From DASCNA01 sp036011305 (lineage in GTDB: Bacteria; Verrucomicrobiota; Lentisphaeria; Victivallales; GWF2-38-69): a stretch of DNA of 10,545 nucleotides. The DNA is taken from the NCBI GenBank assembly GCA_036011305.1, contig DASCNA010000080.1:1-10545 (forward strand). Direction: 5' to 3'. Every line of letters begins with the position of its first letter. The stretch's first letter is position 1. Below the pieces are notes generated by a model. It was not told the DNA's origin and did not search any database. It was given only the letters and a program-made list of their open reading frames with translations. Positions 1 through 7,122 of the stretch are shown in pieces. The translations under genes were made by a program, and so were the position numbers.

Positions 1-31
1 ATTAAAGTGTAGTCAAAAATAAATATAAACT

Positions 32-60
32 TTAGCATTTTATCGCTTTCCCTCTATAAT
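32..60 (+). promoter_or_regulatory. candidate sigma-70-type promoter of the zinc-ribbon gene
   Basis: A perfect -10 hexamer TATAAT lies at 55-60, and TTAGCA (4 of 6 matches to TTGACA) at 32-37, with a 17-nt spacer. A second TATAAT at 64-69 has no matching -35. Transcription would start near 67, giving a 5' leader of roughly 57 nt before the ATG at 124. In DNA this AT-rich such matches also arise by chance, so the call is moderate. Confidence 0.42.
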
Positions 61-123
61 TAATATAATAGTCAATTACTAATAAATTTAAAGCATCAAT
101 AATAAATAGTTTTGGAGTTACAT

Positions 124-582
124 ATGAAAATTACATGCCCAAACTGTGGACATACATTTGTAATTAATGATAAATACAGCGATAGCGACTTTGAATGTAC
201 ACAATGTAAAACAGTCTTTTCTGCACGAAAAGATATTTTCACAGGTATATTCGGTCTCATATTTTACATCGGCCTTATAATCAATTTTTTACTTATATTA
301 GGAGCTCTTTTTATAAATTTAGGAGCCTACATGTTTGTTATGAAATGCATAATGTGTGCAATATTCATTCTTTCTGGTTTTTATATTTTCACTAAAGAAA
401 AAAAGAGGTGTATCAGGAGTGTTACATTAATAATTCTGGCAATTATATTCAATCCTTTTTTTCTGTTTTTTATAACCAGAACTGCCTGGTTATATATAGA
501 TTATATTGCAATAATACTGATTATATTTATATATTTAACTACTCTTATTAAAAATAAACCTGGAAAACAAACTTCTTCATAG
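124..582 (+). CDS. zinc-ribbon membrane protein with DUF6804-like C-terminus
   Basis: A 152-residue protein of unknown function. The N-terminus is a zinc ribbon of the MJ0042/zinc-ribbon type: C5-P-N-C8 and C25-T-Q-C28, which should bind one structural zinc. It is followed by about four hydrophobic helices (roughly 40-63, 68-90, 99-118 and 122-142) and a short polar tail. The segment around 108-129 (IFNPF, then TRTAW and YID) resembles the NP...W..ID signature I associate with DUF6804 membrane proteins; this is from memory. The reading frame opens with a TTG at 112, but a GGAG at 114-117 sits 6 nt before the ATG at 124, so the ATG is chosen. It lies upstream of cls on the same strand with a 107-nt gap that holds a separate candidate promoter, so the two need not be co-transcribed. 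No enzymatic motif is visible. Confidence 0.8.
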   Translation: MKITCPNCGHTFVINDKYSDSDFECTQCKTVFSARKDIFTGIFGLIFYIGLIINFLLILGALFINLGAYMFVMKCIMCAIFILSGFYIFTKEKKRCIRSVTLIILAIIFNPFFLFFITRTAWLYIDYIAIILIIFIYLTTLIKNKPGKQTSS

Positions 583-610
583 CTGCAGGCTAATGATCAA
601 TTCGACAATA

Positions 611-619
611 TGATATAAT
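611..619 (+). promoter_or_regulatory. candidate extended -10 promoter of cls
   Basis: TGATATAAT at 611-619 is a perfect extended -10 element (TG, one base, TATAAT). No convincing -35 lies 16-18 nt upstream, which is acceptable for extended -10 promoters. Transcription would begin near 626, about 64 nt before the cls ATG. The rest of the 583-689 gap is AT-rich and shows no terminator for the preceding gene. Confidence 0.4.
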
Positions 620-689
620 TTGTTTTATTATTCTTATTACATTAATTTTTTATTTATAACATGTATCATGAACCCAGAAGATTAATCCC

Positions 690-2144
690 ATGGAATTTTT
701 TATAGATATTTTAATCTGCTTATATTATTTATATATTGTGGCTTCTGCGATTTTTCTGATCTTTGATAACAGAAAACCTTCTTCTACTTTTGCCTGGCTT
801 TTCGTTTTTGTAACAATCCCGGTTTTAGGAATTCTTTTCTATATAGTTTTTGGCAAGAATCACCGAATAATAGGTCGAAAAAGAAAAAAAATTGATAAAA
901 ATATACTTGATAAATTTTCAGAAATCTTAAATCACTCAGTTACAAATCATAAAAATATAAAATCAAAAATTGTTAAAGAAGATACCTTGTTTTACAAAAG
1001 TAAATTAATAAACCTTTTGGAAAGCAACTCTTTTTCTCTTCTGACTTCTAACAACAATGTAAAAGTCATACAGGATGGGCAGGAAAAATTCACACTACTG
1101 AAAGCTGATCTCGAAAATTCAAAAAGTTTTATTCATATGGCATATTATATATGGAGAGATGATGAATTAACTCATCAAATCAAAGATATATTAATAAGAA
1201 AAGCAAAGGCTGGCATTAACATAAGAATACTGGTTGATGCATTGGGAAGTATAAGTCTTTCAAAAAAGTACAAAAGAGAGTTAAGAGATGCCGGAGTCGA
1301 AATTTACCGTTACTTCGATTTTAATTCTATTTTTACTTTACACACTATCAACCATAGAAATCATCGTAAAATCGTTGTTATTGACTGTTTAACAGGGTAT
1401 GCAGGCGGAATGAATATGGGAAAGGAATATATCAGCGGTGATTTTGGGTATGATAATTGGCGGGACACACATGTTAGAATAGTTGGTAACGGTGTAAAAA
1501 CCCTACAGGCAGTATTTACTCTCGAATGGGAAAATACCACTCATGAAAAACTATATGTAAAAAAATACTTTCCAGAAGTAGAGAAAAATACTGGCACTGT
1601 TGCAATGCAGACCACAGTATCAGGGCCAGACAGTAAATGGGATGCTGTTAAGCAGATGTACTTTACAATGATATGTTCAGCTAAAAAAAATATATTCATA
1701 CAGACACCGTATTTTGTTCCGGATGAAGGATTGCTGGATTCTTTAAAAACAGTTTCTCTTTCAGGAGTAGATGTTAAAATAATGATTACCGGTATTCCTG
1801 ATAATAAAGTCCCCTATTGGGCGGCTTTTACTTATTTTAAAGAATTAATTGAAGCTGGAATTAAAATTTATCACTACAACAAATGTTTTCTGCACTCTAA
1901 AGTAATAGTAATAGATTCAGAGATATGTTCCATTGGAACTGCAAATTTCGATATCCGCAGTTTTACAATAAATTATGAATTAATGATGATTTTTTATAAT
2001 AAGAAAATTTCGATGAGAATTGAAAAAGATTTTAATGATGATTTAAAAGATTGCAGCAAAATGACAGCTGAAAAATATGAAATGATCAGTACTCTTTCTA
2101 AATTCAGAAATTCTGTGGCTCGCCTAATGTCGCCACTCCTTTAA
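690..2144 (+). CDS. cls: cardiolipin synthase (PLD superfamily, two HKD motifs)
   Basis: A 484-residue membrane phospholipase D-type enzyme that should join two phosphatidylglycerol molecules into cardiolipin and glycerol at the inner membrane. Two N-terminal helices (about 4-25 and 33-55) form the PLDc_N anchor typical of bacterial Cls. Two catalytic motifs follow. HKD1 is H225-x-K227-x4-D232, with the downstream GGMN segment at 239-242. HKD2 is H402-x-K404-x4-D409, followed by the GTANFD segment at 416-421. Both motifs are intact and the length is normal for ClsA/bacterial Cls (about 480-510), so the enzyme looks functional. The ATG at 690 has only a weak AGAAG (676-680), 9 nt upstream. The gene stands alone between its own candidate promoter and a convergent ABC exporter. 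The family is certain; assignment to a particular Cls subtype is not. Confidence 0.95.
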   Translation: MEFFIDILICLYYLYIVASAIFLIFDNRKPSSTFAWLFVFVTIPVLGILFYIVFGKNHRIIGRKRKKIDKNILDKFSEILNHSVTNHKNIKSKIVKEDTLFYKSKLINLLESNSFSLLTSNNNVKVIQDGQEKFTLLKADLENSKSFIHMAYYIWRDDELTHQIKDILIRKAKAGINIRILVDALGSISLSKKYKRELRDAGVEIYRYFDFNSIFTLHTINHRNHRKIVVIDCLTGYAGGMNMGKEYISGDFGYDNWRDTHVRIVGNGVKTLQAVFTLEWENTTHEKLYVKKYFPEVEKNTGTVAMQTTVSGPDSKWDAVKQMYFTMICSAKKNIFIQTPYFVPDEGLLDSLKTVSLSGVDVKIMITGIPDNKVPYWAAFTYFKELIEAGIKIYHYNKCFLHSKVIVIDSEICSIGTANFDIRSFTINYELMMIFYNKKISMRIEKDFNDDLKDCSKMTAEKYEMISTLSKFRNSVARLMSPLL

Positions 2145-2145
2145 A

Positions 2146-2220
2146 TAATTTCAGAATTGAGTACATGTAATAGCTACCATATTTGAATAATGATCCTGAA
2201 ATTACACATTTTATATTTTT
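2146..2220 (+). terminator. possible weak terminator after cls
   Basis: Immediately after the cls stop, TAATTTCAG (2146-2154) pairs perfectly with CTGAAATTA (2196-2204), and a T-rich stretch (2209-2220) follows. The loop is about 41 nt and the stem is AT-rich, so this is a poor intrinsic terminator at best. A perfect but loopless palindrome, TAATTGATCAATTA (2220-2233), sits next to the ABC gene stop. No better terminator is visible between these convergent genes. Confidence 0.22.
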
Positions 2221-2235
2221 AATTGATCAATTATT

Positions 2236-3957
2236 TCAGTTGTTCTGCTTATTCCACATCTCTTTGTATTTTCTCTTTAGAACAAGAAGTTCTTTATGTG
2301 AGCCTTGTTCAATTATTTTCCCATTCTCCATTACAAATATTTTGTCCATATTAACAGCAGAAGATAGTCTATGTGTAACAGATATTATTGTTTTCCCGGT
2401 TTGCACTATTTTTTCGAGAGTTTTATTTATTGCTGCTTCACTTACTGGATCAAGAGCTGAAGTAGCTTCATCCAAAATAAGTATATCTCCTCCTCTAAGC
2501 AGAGATCTGGCAATAGCTAATCTTTGTCTTTGTCCACCAGATAATTGACTTCCTCTTTCGCCAGCCAGCGTATTGTATTTATTTGGCAATGACATAATAA
2601 AATCATGAATCTCTGCCTGCCTTGCAGCATCATATACATCTTCTTTAGAAGCATTCTGATTAGCAATAAGCAAATTATGCATTATTGGAATATTGAATAA
2701 TATATTTTCCTGTAGTACAATACCCAGTTTTTCTCGCAGAGAGTGCTGTGTAACTTTTTTAACATCATGTCCATCAATAGCTACTATACCTTTTTGTGGA
2801 TCATAAAAACGCATAATAAGATTAAGAATAGTGCTCTTACCACAACCACTTGGTCCAACAAATGCTACTGATGAATTCTTTTTAATAGAAAATGAAACAT
2901 TTTCAAGATTATTAATATTATCGGTATAACCAAAAGTAACATTATTAAATTTTATGTCATTTTTAAAAACAGGTAATATTTCCGCAGCAGGATTGTCCAT
3001 AACTTTTGGTTCTTCTTCTAATAAGGAGTTTACTCTCTGGATACTGACTTTACCCTGGATTATCATTGGGACAAATGCACTTGCACTTATAATAGAATAA
3101 CTTAATCCCATAAATAACCCTTGAAATGCAACAAGTTGACCAACTGGTAGAGTTCCATAAAAAGTCATAAAACATCCTACAGCCAAAACTATTATTTGAA
3201 GGATCAAAACTGCGGCTATACCAGCTCTGTCAACAAGGGAACTTAAAAACAAAGCCTTGAACATTGTTTTATTAAATCGTTGATTAGTTTTATTAAAATA
3301 ATCAATTTCAAGCCCCTGTAGATTAAGGGCTTTAATAACAGATTGTGACGTGACACTTGTCTGCACATCTGAAAGAGTATTAGCTTCAGTTTTTTTTCTT
3401 ATATTACCTGCTTTAGAAGCTCTTGGAGTAAGAATATATGGACCTAATAGGGAAGCAGGAAAAATAAGTAAAGATATCAATGCAAGTTTAATATCTATTA
3501 CAAAAAGTAGAAGAGTATTGATTATAATATTCAAAAATGGAACAAGAAAATAGTTAGGCATAAAAACAAGAGCCTGCTCAAATGAAGTTAAATCAGTTGA
3601 AAACCTTGCAATAATATCTCCAGGTTGGTTTTTTACATAAAAATCCATCGAAAGATTTTGCAAATGCTTGAAAGTTTTATGTCTTATTTTGCTTAAGATA
3701 TTTGAACAAAAATCAAGATAAATATAATCTCTATAAACCTGTGACACAGCAGTAATAACAGCACCTATAGCTAATACAGCTAAAATTATTATCAATAATT
3801 CCATATTTTTAGCTAGTAACGCATTATCAATAATAAATGAAAAACTATATGGTACAACTGCTTCAAAACCTGCAAATATAATAACAAGAATTAAGATTAT
3901 CGTTATCTTCCATTTATATTCAAAAAGTAATTTTCTAAAATTTAATTTATTTTTCAT
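2236..3957 (-). CDS. ABC exporter half-transporter (type-1 exporter fold, MsbA/BmrA-like)
   Basis: A 573-residue fused transmembrane-ATPase half-transporter expected to work as a homodimer in the inner membrane; the substrate (lipid, drug or peptide) cannot be read from sequence. The ABC_membrane domain with about six helices covers residues 10-305. The nucleotide-binding domain covers about 330-570 and is complete: aromatic A-loop Y344, Walker A 368-376 (GPSGCGKST), Q-loop Q416, signature LSGGQ 472-476, Walker B ILILDE ending at E497, D-loop SALD and H-loop H529. The length is normal for the family. The frame also opens at a TTG (3966), but the ATG at 3957 has a GAG just upstream and the TTG has none, so the ATG is preferred. 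The gene is a single unit, preceded by two terminators belonging to the metal locus, so it probably has its own promoter. No second half-transporter is adjacent. Confidence 0.92.
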   Translation of the reverse strand: MKNKLNFRKLLFEYKWKITIILILVIIFAGFEAVVPYSFSFIIDNALLAKNMELLIIILAVLAIGAVITAVSQVYRDYIYLDFCSNILSKIRHKTFKHLQNLSMDFYVKNQPGDIIARFSTDLTSFEQALVFMPNYFLVPFLNIIINTLLLFVIDIKLALISLLIFPASLLGPYILTPRASKAGNIRKKTEANTLSDVQTSVTSQSVIKALNLQGLEIDYFNKTNQRFNKTMFKALFLSSLVDRAGIAAVLILQIIVLAVGCFMTFYGTLPVGQLVAFQGLFMGLSYSIISASAFVPMIIQGKVSIQRVNSLLEEEPKVMDNPAAEILPVFKNDIKFNNVTFGYTDNINNLENVSFSIKKNSSVAFVGPSGCGKSTILNLIMRFYDPQKGIVAIDGHDVKKVTQHSLREKLGIVLQENILFNIPIMHNLLIANQNASKEDVYDAARQAEIHDFIMSLPNKYNTLAGERGSQLSGGQRQRLAIARSLLRGGDILILDEATSALDPVSEAAINKTLEKIVQTGKTIISVTHRLSSAVNMDKIFVMENGKIIEQGSHKELLVLKRKYKEMWNKQNN

Positions 3958-4006
3958 TAGTCTCAATTATTTACGAAGTTTACACTAGAACTTGATGTTC
4001 ATTTCA

Positions 4007-4035
4007 AGCATAACTTACATAGTTTCTAAAATCAA
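4007..4035 (-). promoter_or_regulatory. candidate promoter of the ABC exporter
   Basis: On the minus strand TTGATT (4030-4035) and TATGCT (4007-4012) are separated by 17 nt; each matches its consensus at 4 of 6 positions. The start would be near 4000, giving a leader of about 43 nt. The match is weak, but a promoter is expected here because two terminators lie just upstream (4079-4198). Confidence 0.28.
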
Positions 4036-4078
4036 ATATTATTACTATTTCTATGAAGCGATAGAGCTTAAGTTTAAG

Positions 4079-4126
4079 AAAAAAATAATCCGTTGATTTG
4101 AAAATGAAGTTTATAAATCAACGGAT
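4079..4126 (-). terminator. intrinsic terminator downstream of the P-type ATPase (distal)
   Basis: ATCCGTTGATTT (4088-4099) and AAATCAACGGAT (4115-4126) form a perfect 12-bp stem with a 15-nt loop. Read on the minus strand the stem is followed by TATTTTTTTCTT (ending near 4076), a good U-tract. It lies about 73 nt beyond the ATPase stop and would insulate the ABC gene from read-through. On the plus strand no T-run follows, so it acts in one direction only. Confidence 0.82.
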
Positions 4127-4146
4127 CAATAAATTAGCTATTTAAT

Positions 4147-4198
4147 AAAAAAAAGTTCTCGAACAGACACTAATTAGTATCTTTTATAAATAAGAACT
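4147..4198 (-). terminator. possible intrinsic terminator abutting the P-type ATPase stop (proximal)
   Basis: Directly after the TAG stop on the minus strand, AGTTCT (4193-4198) can pair with AGAACT (4154-4159), followed at once by a run of eight T (complement of 4147-4154). The region between holds a perfect palindrome ACTAATTAGT, which could form an inner helix. The outer stem is only 6 bp, so this is weaker than the distal terminator, but the T8 run makes it credible. Confidence 0.45.
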
Positions 4199-6529
4199 CT
4201 ACACTCTTACAGCGTTCAAAATAGCAAGAATAGCAACTCCAACATCAGCAAAAACAGCTTCCCACATTGTGGCTGTACCAACTATTGCTAAAACAAGAAT
4301 AGCCACTTTAACAGCTAAAGCAAAAGTAATATTTTCATTAACAATCATTCTTGTTCGTTTAGCAATTTTAATTGCTGTTGATAATTTTGACGGCTCGTCA
4401 TTCATCAAAACGATATCAGCTGACTCAATTGCAGCATCAGATCCTAAACTACCCATAGCGACACCAATGTCTGCTCTAGTAATAACAGGAGCATCATTTA
4501 TTCCATCCCCCACAAACATTATTTTACCATTCTGACTGTCTTCCAAAGCTTCAATCTGCTCGACTTTATTGTCAGGCAGAAGTTCTGCATGAACTTCATC
4601 TATTTTGAGTTCTTTAGCTGTATTTCCTGCAACAGTTTTACTATCACCGGAAAGAATTACTGTTTTAGTAATACCTACCCTCTTTAACTCTTCAATTGCC
4701 AGCTTAGAATCATTTTTCAATTCATCAGAAATTATTATATGACCTATATATATATTATTAACGGCTACATGAACCATTGTTCCTATTTCAGGATCTGAAG
4801 AAACAGAAATATTATTTTCCAGCATAAATTTCTCATTCCCACATAATATATAGTCATCTTTATAATTAATGCTTACACCTCGTCCTGCATATTCAGTATA
4901 GTTTTCAGCTAATTCCTGATCTATATTACTGTTTGAATATTCTCTAATTGACTGAGCAATTGGATGGTTGGAAAACTGTTCACCAATAGCTGCATATTTT
5001 ATTAATTCATCAATACTGTAATTTTGTGCAGGAATGATTTTTGTAACATTAAATACACCTTTAGTTAATGTTCCTGTTTTATCAAAAACTACAGTTTTAA
5101 CACCATTAAGAGCTTCAAGATAGTTACTGCCTTTTATGAGGATTCCATTCTTAGATGCAGACCCTATTCCTGCAAAAAAACTCAGAGGTACTGATATTAC
5201 TAATGCACATGGGCACGAAACAACAAGAAAAATCATTGCTCTGGATATCCATTCAATATAAGAGGCTCCAAATAAAAACGGAACACCAAAGGCAATAAAA
5301 GCAGCAATAACAACAATTATCGGTGTATAGACCCTGGCAAATTTAGTAATTAGATTTTCAGCATTTGATTTTTTATTTGCAGCATTTTCCACAAGTTCTA
5401 AAATTCTGGAAACAGTAGATTCTGAAAATATTTTTTCTACTCTGATGCTTAATAAAGCATTTTCATTAATAAAACCACTGTAAACTGAATCTCCAGAAGT
5501 AACTTCCCGTGGAACAGGTTCTCCTGTAATAGCTTTTGTATCTACAGAAGATTTACCTTCTATTACTACACCGTCTAAAGGTATTTTCTCTCCGGGTTTA
5601 ACAATAATTGTATCTCCAACTTTAACATTTTCCGGATCTACCTTTTCTATACCTATTTCAGTTTTTAAATTGGCAAAAGTCGGCTTGAGATCCATCAATG
5701 CTGTAATAGATCTTCTTGAATTGTTAACAGCTTTTTCCTGAAAATACATTCCAATTTTAAATAAAAGCATTACAGCTACTGCTTCTGGATATTGCTGAAT
5801 GCAGATAGCTCCTATTGTAGCTAAAGTCATTAAAAAATTTTCATCAAACAGGCTGCCTGATAAAATCTTTTTATATGAATTTCGAATTACTGAAAATCCA
5901 GCTAAAACATATAAACATAAATAAACAGGTATTGTAACAAACTGTGGCATAGGTATGACTAGTGCGGCAGCGAAAACAGCACTGCAACCAATAAGAAAAT
6001 ATAATTTGCTATTACATTTTTTTTCCTGGTAAGCAGAATTAGCAACTGAAGAATTACTTTCAATAACTTCGACATCAGGTTCTATTGATTTGACATACTC
6101 ATTAATTCTATTTTTTGATTCTTTTATATCTGCGCCTTCCACAAAATCAACGGTCAAAATCTTGCTGACAAAATTAATCACAGCATTATCAGCGAAATCT
6201 GATTTTTTAATTTTGTTTTCTATCTTAGCGGCACAGTCTGCACATGCTAATCCCTGAAGAATAAATTTATGTTTATTTGAAGTATTAATATTTTTGTTTA
6301 CAAGAAGTGCGTCAGGTTCTATTTTTTTTATCTCTTTTGCCATTTGTGACTCTATATTCAATATTGAACAGTTATCAGAAATAACACACTCAAGTTTTTT
6401 ACTTATTATATTGATTGTACACTCAACAATTCCTTCAAGCAATCTGATTTTTTTTTCTATTTTAGCAGCACAGTCAGCGCAGGCTAAATTATGAATCTCA
6501 AATTTATATCTTGCCATACTGTTATCCAT
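4199..6529 (-). CDS. cadA: P1B-2-type Zn/Cd/Pb-exporting ATPase with two HMA domains
   Basis: A 776-residue inner-membrane pump that uses ATP to export soft divalent cations (Zn, Cd, Pb) from the cytoplasm. Two N-terminal HMA domains carry C17-A-D-C20 and C96-A-D-C99 in near-identical LACADCAAKIE contexts. The core follows: actuator TGEP (335-338), membrane metal site S-C439-P-C441, phosphorylation motif DKTGT with D483, nucleotide-site H522-P523, and hinge GDGIND (674-679). K741 and D762-x-G764 in the last two helices are the P1B-2 signature (equivalent to K693 and D714 of E. coli ZntA as I recall), favouring Zn/Cd over Cu. No His-rich tail is present. The ATG at 6529 has AGGA 7 nt upstream. 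The upstream gene is a CadC-like repressor, and an ArsR-type operator lies in the promoter. The symbol cadA is used by family; zntA would be equally fair. Confidence 0.95.
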   Translation of the reverse strand: MDNSMARYKFEIHNLACADCAAKIEKKIRLLEGIVECTINIISKKLECVISDNCSILNIESQMAKEIKKIEPDALLVNKNINTSNKHKFILQGLACADCAAKIENKIKKSDFADNAVINFVSKILTVDFVEGADIKESKNRINEYVKSIEPDVEVIESNSSVANSAYQEKKCNSKLYFLIGCSAVFAAALVIPMPQFVTIPVYLCLYVLAGFSVIRNSYKKILSGSLFDENFLMTLATIGAICIQQYPEAVAVMLLFKIGMYFQEKAVNNSRRSITALMDLKPTFANLKTEIGIEKVDPENVKVGDTIIVKPGEKIPLDGVVIEGKSSVDTKAITGEPVPREVTSGDSVYSGFINENALLSIRVEKIFSESTVSRILELVENAANKKSNAENLITKFARVYTPIIVVIAAFIAFGVPFLFGASYIEWISRAMIFLVVSCPCALVISVPLSFFAGIGSASKNGILIKGSNYLEALNGVKTVVFDKTGTLTKGVFNVTKIIPAQNYSIDELIKYAAIGEQFSNHPIAQSIREYSNSNIDQELAENYTEYAGRGVSINYKDDYILCGNEKFMLENNISVSSDPEIGTMVHVAVNNIYIGHIIISDELKNDSKLAIEELKRVGITKTVILSGDSKTVAGNTAKELKIDEVHAELLPDNKVEQIEALEDSQNGKIMFVGDGINDAPVITRADIGVAMGSLGSDAAIESADIVLMNDEPSKLSTAIKIAKRTRMIVNENITFALAVKVAILVLAIVGTATMWEAVFADVGVAILAILNAVRV

Positions 6530-6558
6530 GGTGATTTCCTCTTTATGTTTTTAATATA

Positions 6559-6584
6559 TACATATGAATATATGTTCATATGTA
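6559..6584. promoter_or_regulatory. ArsR/SmtB/CadC-type operator
   Basis: A 26-bp inverted repeat centred between 6571 and 6572 matches at 12 of 13 paired positions. Its left half contains CATATGAATAT (6561-6571) and its right half ATGTTCATATG (6572-6582). The TGAA...TTCA core flanked by AT repeats is the pattern bound by dimers of ArsR/SmtB-family repressors. It sits in the spacer and -10 of the candidate ATPase promoter, so binding of the adjacent CadC-like protein would block RNA polymerase until metal releases it. Confidence 0.8.
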
Positions 6585-6594
6585 AAGATTGCAA
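6567..6594 (-). promoter_or_regulatory. cadA: candidate promoter of the P-type ATPase gene
   Basis: On the minus strand TTGCAA (6589-6594) and TATATT (6567-6572) are 16 nt apart. The start would be near 6560, giving a leader of about 30 nt that ends in the AGGA Shine-Dalgarno. An alternative pairing (TTTACA with TATGTA) is shifted by a few bases. In either case the operator dyad fills the region between the two hexamers. It shows that the ATPase can be transcribed separately from the upstream genes. Confidence 0.55.
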
Positions 6595-6643
6595 ATAAAG
6601 AAAAATTAATTTTAATATATTTTATTTCAACGGAAAGTTCTGA

Positions 6644-6659
6644 AATCACATATGTGATT
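6644..6659. repeat. perfect 16-bp palindrome AATCACATATGTGATT
   Basis: This perfect dyad lies about 50 bp upstream of the ATPase -35 and about 43 bp after the end of the sensor gene. It shares the central CATATG with both halves of the operator at 6559-6584, but lacks the TGAA/TTCA core. It could be an auxiliary site for the same repressor, a site for another regulator, or chance. It has no loop and no T-run, so it is not a terminator. Confidence 0.5.
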
Positions 6660-6665
6660 GGTTAA

Positions 6666-6713
6666 ATCAGCAATACTTAAAGATTTACAAGTATCACCTT
6701 TCTAACTGCTGAT
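6666..6713 (-). other. bulged hairpin over the sensor gene's 3' end
   Basis: Read on the minus strand, ATCAGCA (6707-6713, inside the last codons of the sensor gene) can pair with TGCTGAT (6666-6672), and ATACTT (6689-6694) with AAGTAT (6673-6678). The two helices are contiguous on the 3' side and separated by a 12-nt bulge on the 5' side. No strong U-tract follows, so this is at most a processing or partial-termination structure that uncouples sensor and ATPase expression. Confidence 0.25.
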
Positions 6714-7058
6714 ATACTCAAGCCCTACTTTAAAAGTTTTTTTTACATTTTTATCATAAAGGCTATAATAAACAATTTTGCCTTTTCTTCTGAATTTTAC
6801 AAGATTCATCATTTTTAACACTCTAAGTTGGTGAGAAACAGCCGACTGAGTCATATTTAATACTGTAGTTAAATCGCAGACACACATTTCAGATTCCATA
6901 AGAGCATTAACTATCTTGATTCGCGCAAAATCACCAAGCACTTTATATAATTCTGAAATTGCCAGAAGTTTTTCATCAGGAACCATATTTTTTGATACCT
7001 TCTCTACAATATCCTGATGAATTACATTACAGCTGCAGGTTTCTATATTATTCTTCAT
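6702..7058 (-). CDS. cadC: CadC-like ArsR/SmtB-family metal-sensing repressor
   Basis: A 118-residue winged-helix dimeric repressor. Residues 30-105 form the HTH_5 domain; the recognition helix lies near 68-85 (MTQSAVSHQLRVLK) and the wing near 88-100 (FRRKGKIVYYSL). Metal ligands of the alpha3N site are visible: C59-V-C61-D (matching CadC C58/C60) and an N-terminal C8-S-C10 pair (near CadC C7/C11). This site senses Cd, Pb, Bi or Zn and releases DNA on metal binding. The C-terminal alpha5 zinc site is mostly lost: D102 remains, but the positions of H103, H114 and E117 of CadC are N104, Y115 and S118 here (ungapped alignment from memory). The ATG at 7058 has AAGGA 6 nt upstream. No clear promoter is seen in the 64-nt gap before it, so it may be read from the adaptor operon. 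Confidence 0.92.
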   Translation of the reverse strand: MKNNIETCSCNVIHQDIVEKVSKNMVPDEKLLAISELYKVLGDFARIKIVNALMESEMCVCDLTTVLNMTQSAVSHQLRVLKMMNLVKFRRKGKIVYYSLYDKNVKKTFKVGLEYISS

Positions 7059-7122
7059 AGTTTATCCTTACACATTTTCAGAGTTCATCTGTTACTAATT
7101 TTATCAAGTGAAGCCGGAATAA

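Noticed and set aside
112..123. TTG start extending the zinc-ribbon protein by four residues
   Set aside because: The GGAG at 114-117 would be inside the coding region and is ideally placed for the ATG at 124.
2183..2548. 121-codon plus-strand ORF after cls
   Set aside because: It is antisense to the conserved nucleotide-binding domain of the ABC exporter and shows no domain of its own.
3958..3966. TTG start extending the ABC exporter by three residues
   Set aside because: No Shine-Dalgarno precedes it, and the ATG at 3957 has a GAG just upstream.
3991..4008. CTTGA...TCAAG inverted repeat in the ABC leader
   Set aside because: The stem is only 5 bp, with no T-run and no operator-like symmetry beyond it; it is expected by chance in this AT-rich sequence.
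6644..6659. CRP/FNR-type site
   Set aside because: The TCACA and TGTGA arms are in the opposite order to the CRP consensus and lack the 6-bp spacer.
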